Assembly: GCA_934617135.1 (NCBI GenBank)
Contig: CAKTUC010000008.1
Span: forward strand, 1-34,677
DNA from: an uncultured Collinsella sp.
Lineage (GTDB): Bacteria > Actinomycetota > Coriobacteriia > Coriobacteriales > Coriobacteriaceae
Direction: 5' to 3'
Length of the DNA stretch: 34,677 nt
Below, piece after piece: positions 33,243 through 34,677 of the stretch. The notes beneath the pieces are model-generated. The model saw nothing but the letters and a program-made list of their open reading frames with translations. It was not told the origin of the DNA and did not search any database. Positions within the stretch are counted from its first letter, which is position 1, and the number at the start of each line of letters is the position of its first letter. Both the position numbers and the translations under genes were made by a program.

Positions 33243-34677
33243 GGATTCTCAAGCTCTTTAAAAAGCATGTCCTGGCACTGTTCGCAGCTATCGTGCTTAT
33301 CGTAATCAGCTGCAACGCCGATCTGGCGCTGCCTACCTACATGAGCGACATCGTCGACGTGGGCGTGCAGCAAGGCGGCATCGCCTCGCCCGTGCCCGAC
33401 ACCATCCGCGCCGAATCGCTCGACGACCTCGAACTCTTTATGAGCGCCAAGGACGCCAAGGCTGTGGAGGCCGTGTTTAGCAAGGCTGACAAAAACGACA
33501 TTCGAACGTACAAGGGCACCGAGGAAGAGCGTGCCGATGGAGGCAAGATTGCCGACATTATGAGCCTGCCCGAGACTGTCGTTCTTTCGCTCAACCAGGG
33601 CATTGACGCCGACTCTATGGGCGACATGATGGGCTCGTTCAGCGAGAAAGACAGCAACGCTGCCCAGGCCATGCCCACCCCCGAGCAGATGGCGGCGATG
33701 ACGCCCGAGCAGCTCGCCGAGATGCAGCAGAAGGCCGTAGCGGCGCAGAACATGCAAAAGCAGATTGATGCCGACGGCGGTAAGATCACCATGAAGAGCC
33801 TGCGCCTGGGTGTCGAGGGCGGTCTGGTAGACCAAAGCAAGCTCGTCGAGGGCGCCAACCAAATGGCGGACAAAATGGGCTCCATGTCGGGCTCCATTGT
33901 CACGCAGCGCGCCGTGACCTACGTGCAGGACGAGTACAAGGCGCAGGGTATCGACCCCGCCGACGTGCAGAACGCCTACCTGGGCCGCATGGCGACCACG
34001 ATGTTTGGCCTGTGCCTGATCTCGCTTGTCGCCACCATCCTGACCGGCGCCGTGGCTTCGCGCACCGCCTGCTCCATCGCCCGCGACCTGCGCCGCGAGA
34101 CCTTCAACAAGGTTATGCACTTCTCGCCGGCCGAAGTGGGCAAGTTTAGCCAGGCCTCGCTCATCACTCGCTGCACCAACGACATTCAGCAGATTCAGAT
34201 GGCGGCAACCCTGTTTATCCGCATGTGCCTGATGGCCCCCGTCATGGGCGTCGTCGCCGTCATGCGCGTCCTGGCCAACCACACCGGCCTGGAGTGGACC
34301 ATCGCCGTGGCCATCATCGCGGTGTCGGCCGTCGTCGGCGTGCTCATGGGCCTCACCATGCCCAAGTTCAAAATGATGCAGAGCTTTGTGGACCGCGTGA
34401 ACCTTACCGCCCGCGAGCTGCTCGACGGTCTTATGCCCATCCGCTCGTTCAACCGCGAGGAGCATGAGCTCGAGCGCTTTGACCAGGCGTCCCTCGACCT
34501 GATGACCACGCAGCTCTACACCAACCGAGCCATGAGCTTTATGATGCCGCTCATGATGCTCGTCATGAACTGCATCACCGTGCTTATCGTCTGGTTTGGT
34601 GCGCAGGGCGTGTCCGACGGCGTGATGCAGGTCGGCAACATGATGGCGTTTATCTCCTACACCATGCAGATCGTCAT
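33239..34677 (+). CDS. ABC exporter (permease-ATPase), 5' part, cut by window end
   Basis: The first 479 residues of an exporter half-transporter, open at the window edge. Start GTG 33239 overlaps the MarR stop (GTGA) and AGGAG lies 9-13 nt upstream. TM1 is at about 8-30 and TM2 at about 248-270; the coupling helices follow (RDLRRETFNKVMHFSPAEVG, then FSQASLITRCTNDIQQIQ). The loop between TM1 and TM2 is about 200 residues instead of the usual 20-40 and contains a Met/Gln/Ala-rich segment (about 138-180). The ATPase domain would lie beyond the window. Probably a drug or peptide exporter, often with a partner gene next to it. Confidence 0.9.
   Translation, partial: MRILKLFKKHVLALFAAIVLIVISCNADLALPTYMSDIVDVGVQQGGIASPVPDTIRAESLDDLELFMSAKDAKAVEAVFSKADKNDIRTYKGTEEERADGGKIADIMSLPETVVLSLNQGIDADSMGDMMGSFSEKDSNAAQAMPTPEQMAAMTPEQLAEMQQKAVAAQNMQKQIDADGGKITMKSLRLGVEGGLVDQSKLVEGANQMADKMGSMSGSIVTQRAVTYVQDEYKAQGIDPADVQNAYLGRMATTMFGLCLISLVATILTGAVASRTACSIARDLRRETFNKVMHFSPAEVGKFSQASLITRCTNDIQQIQMAATLFIRMCLMAPVMGVVAVMRVLANHTGLEWTIAVAIIAVSAVVGVLMGLTMPKFKMMQSFVDRVNLTARELLDGLMPIRSFNREEHELERFDQASLDLMTTQLYTNRAMSFMMPLMMLVMNCITVLIVWFGAQGVSDGVMQVGNMMAFISYTMQIV

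Overview
The window reads as chromosomal DNA of a high-GC gut actinobacterium of the class Coriobacteriia, most likely Collinsella or a close relative. This rests on gene content (aspartate/threonine genes, pyruvate formate-lyase, sucrose PTS with two GH32 enzymes, DegV), GC-rich coding sequence, strong AGGAG-type ribosome binding sites and many dispersed palindromes. The genus is an inference. I see no rRNA, tRNA, CRISPR array or transposase gene.

Layout. 1-488: no gene, but two copies of a 67-nt palindrome around a 140-bp element with terminal inverted repeats. 489-1232: MerR regulator and a small conserved protein. 1349-4820: MacB/FtsX-type ABC transporter on the minus strand, bracketed by inverted copies of a 35-bp repeat. 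5092-7164: GyrI-like protein behind an actinobacterial LexA-box-like site, then a CLC antiporter with CLC-F-like motifs. 7371-7949: O6-alkylguanine alkyltransferase. 7950-8695: gene-free and filled with palindromes. 8696-13988: aspartate-to-threonine genes (asd and lysC leftward, thrC and thrB rightward); homoserine dehydrogenase is not here. 14293-16606: a more AT-rich patch with two XRE-type regulators and a membrane protein with Cys-rich extracellular repeats. 16754-19320: engB, mtnN and a membrane-anchored class A beta-lactamase-like protein. 19616-21461: pyruvate formate-lyase activase and DegV. 21712-27329: sucrose/fructan operon (GH32, PTS EIIBC, GH32) and its LacI repressor with four matching operator-like sites. 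27772-30160: a pyruvate formate-lyase split into a large catalytic gene and a separate small glycyl-radical gene. 30631-32502: 2-keto-3-deoxygluconate permease and an SDR dehydrogenase. 32793-end: MarR regulator translationally coupled to an ABC exporter that runs off the window.

The genes suggest an anaerobic sugar fermenter: sucrose enters by PTS, is cleaved by GH32 enzymes, and pyruvate is split to acetyl-CoA and formate by the split PFL after radical installation by PflA. The most unusual signals are the split PFL with two hairpins between its halves, and a family of long hairpins behind asd, thrB and grcA. Their arms differ from copy to copy but pair perfectly, and all keep the same imperfect core (GTCCTCG on the 5' side, CTGCGG on the 3' side, in mRNA sense). 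A second group of dispersed palindromes (67-nt repeat, conserved-loop hairpin, covarying triple hairpin) suggests the intergenic DNA is rich in undescribed structured elements.
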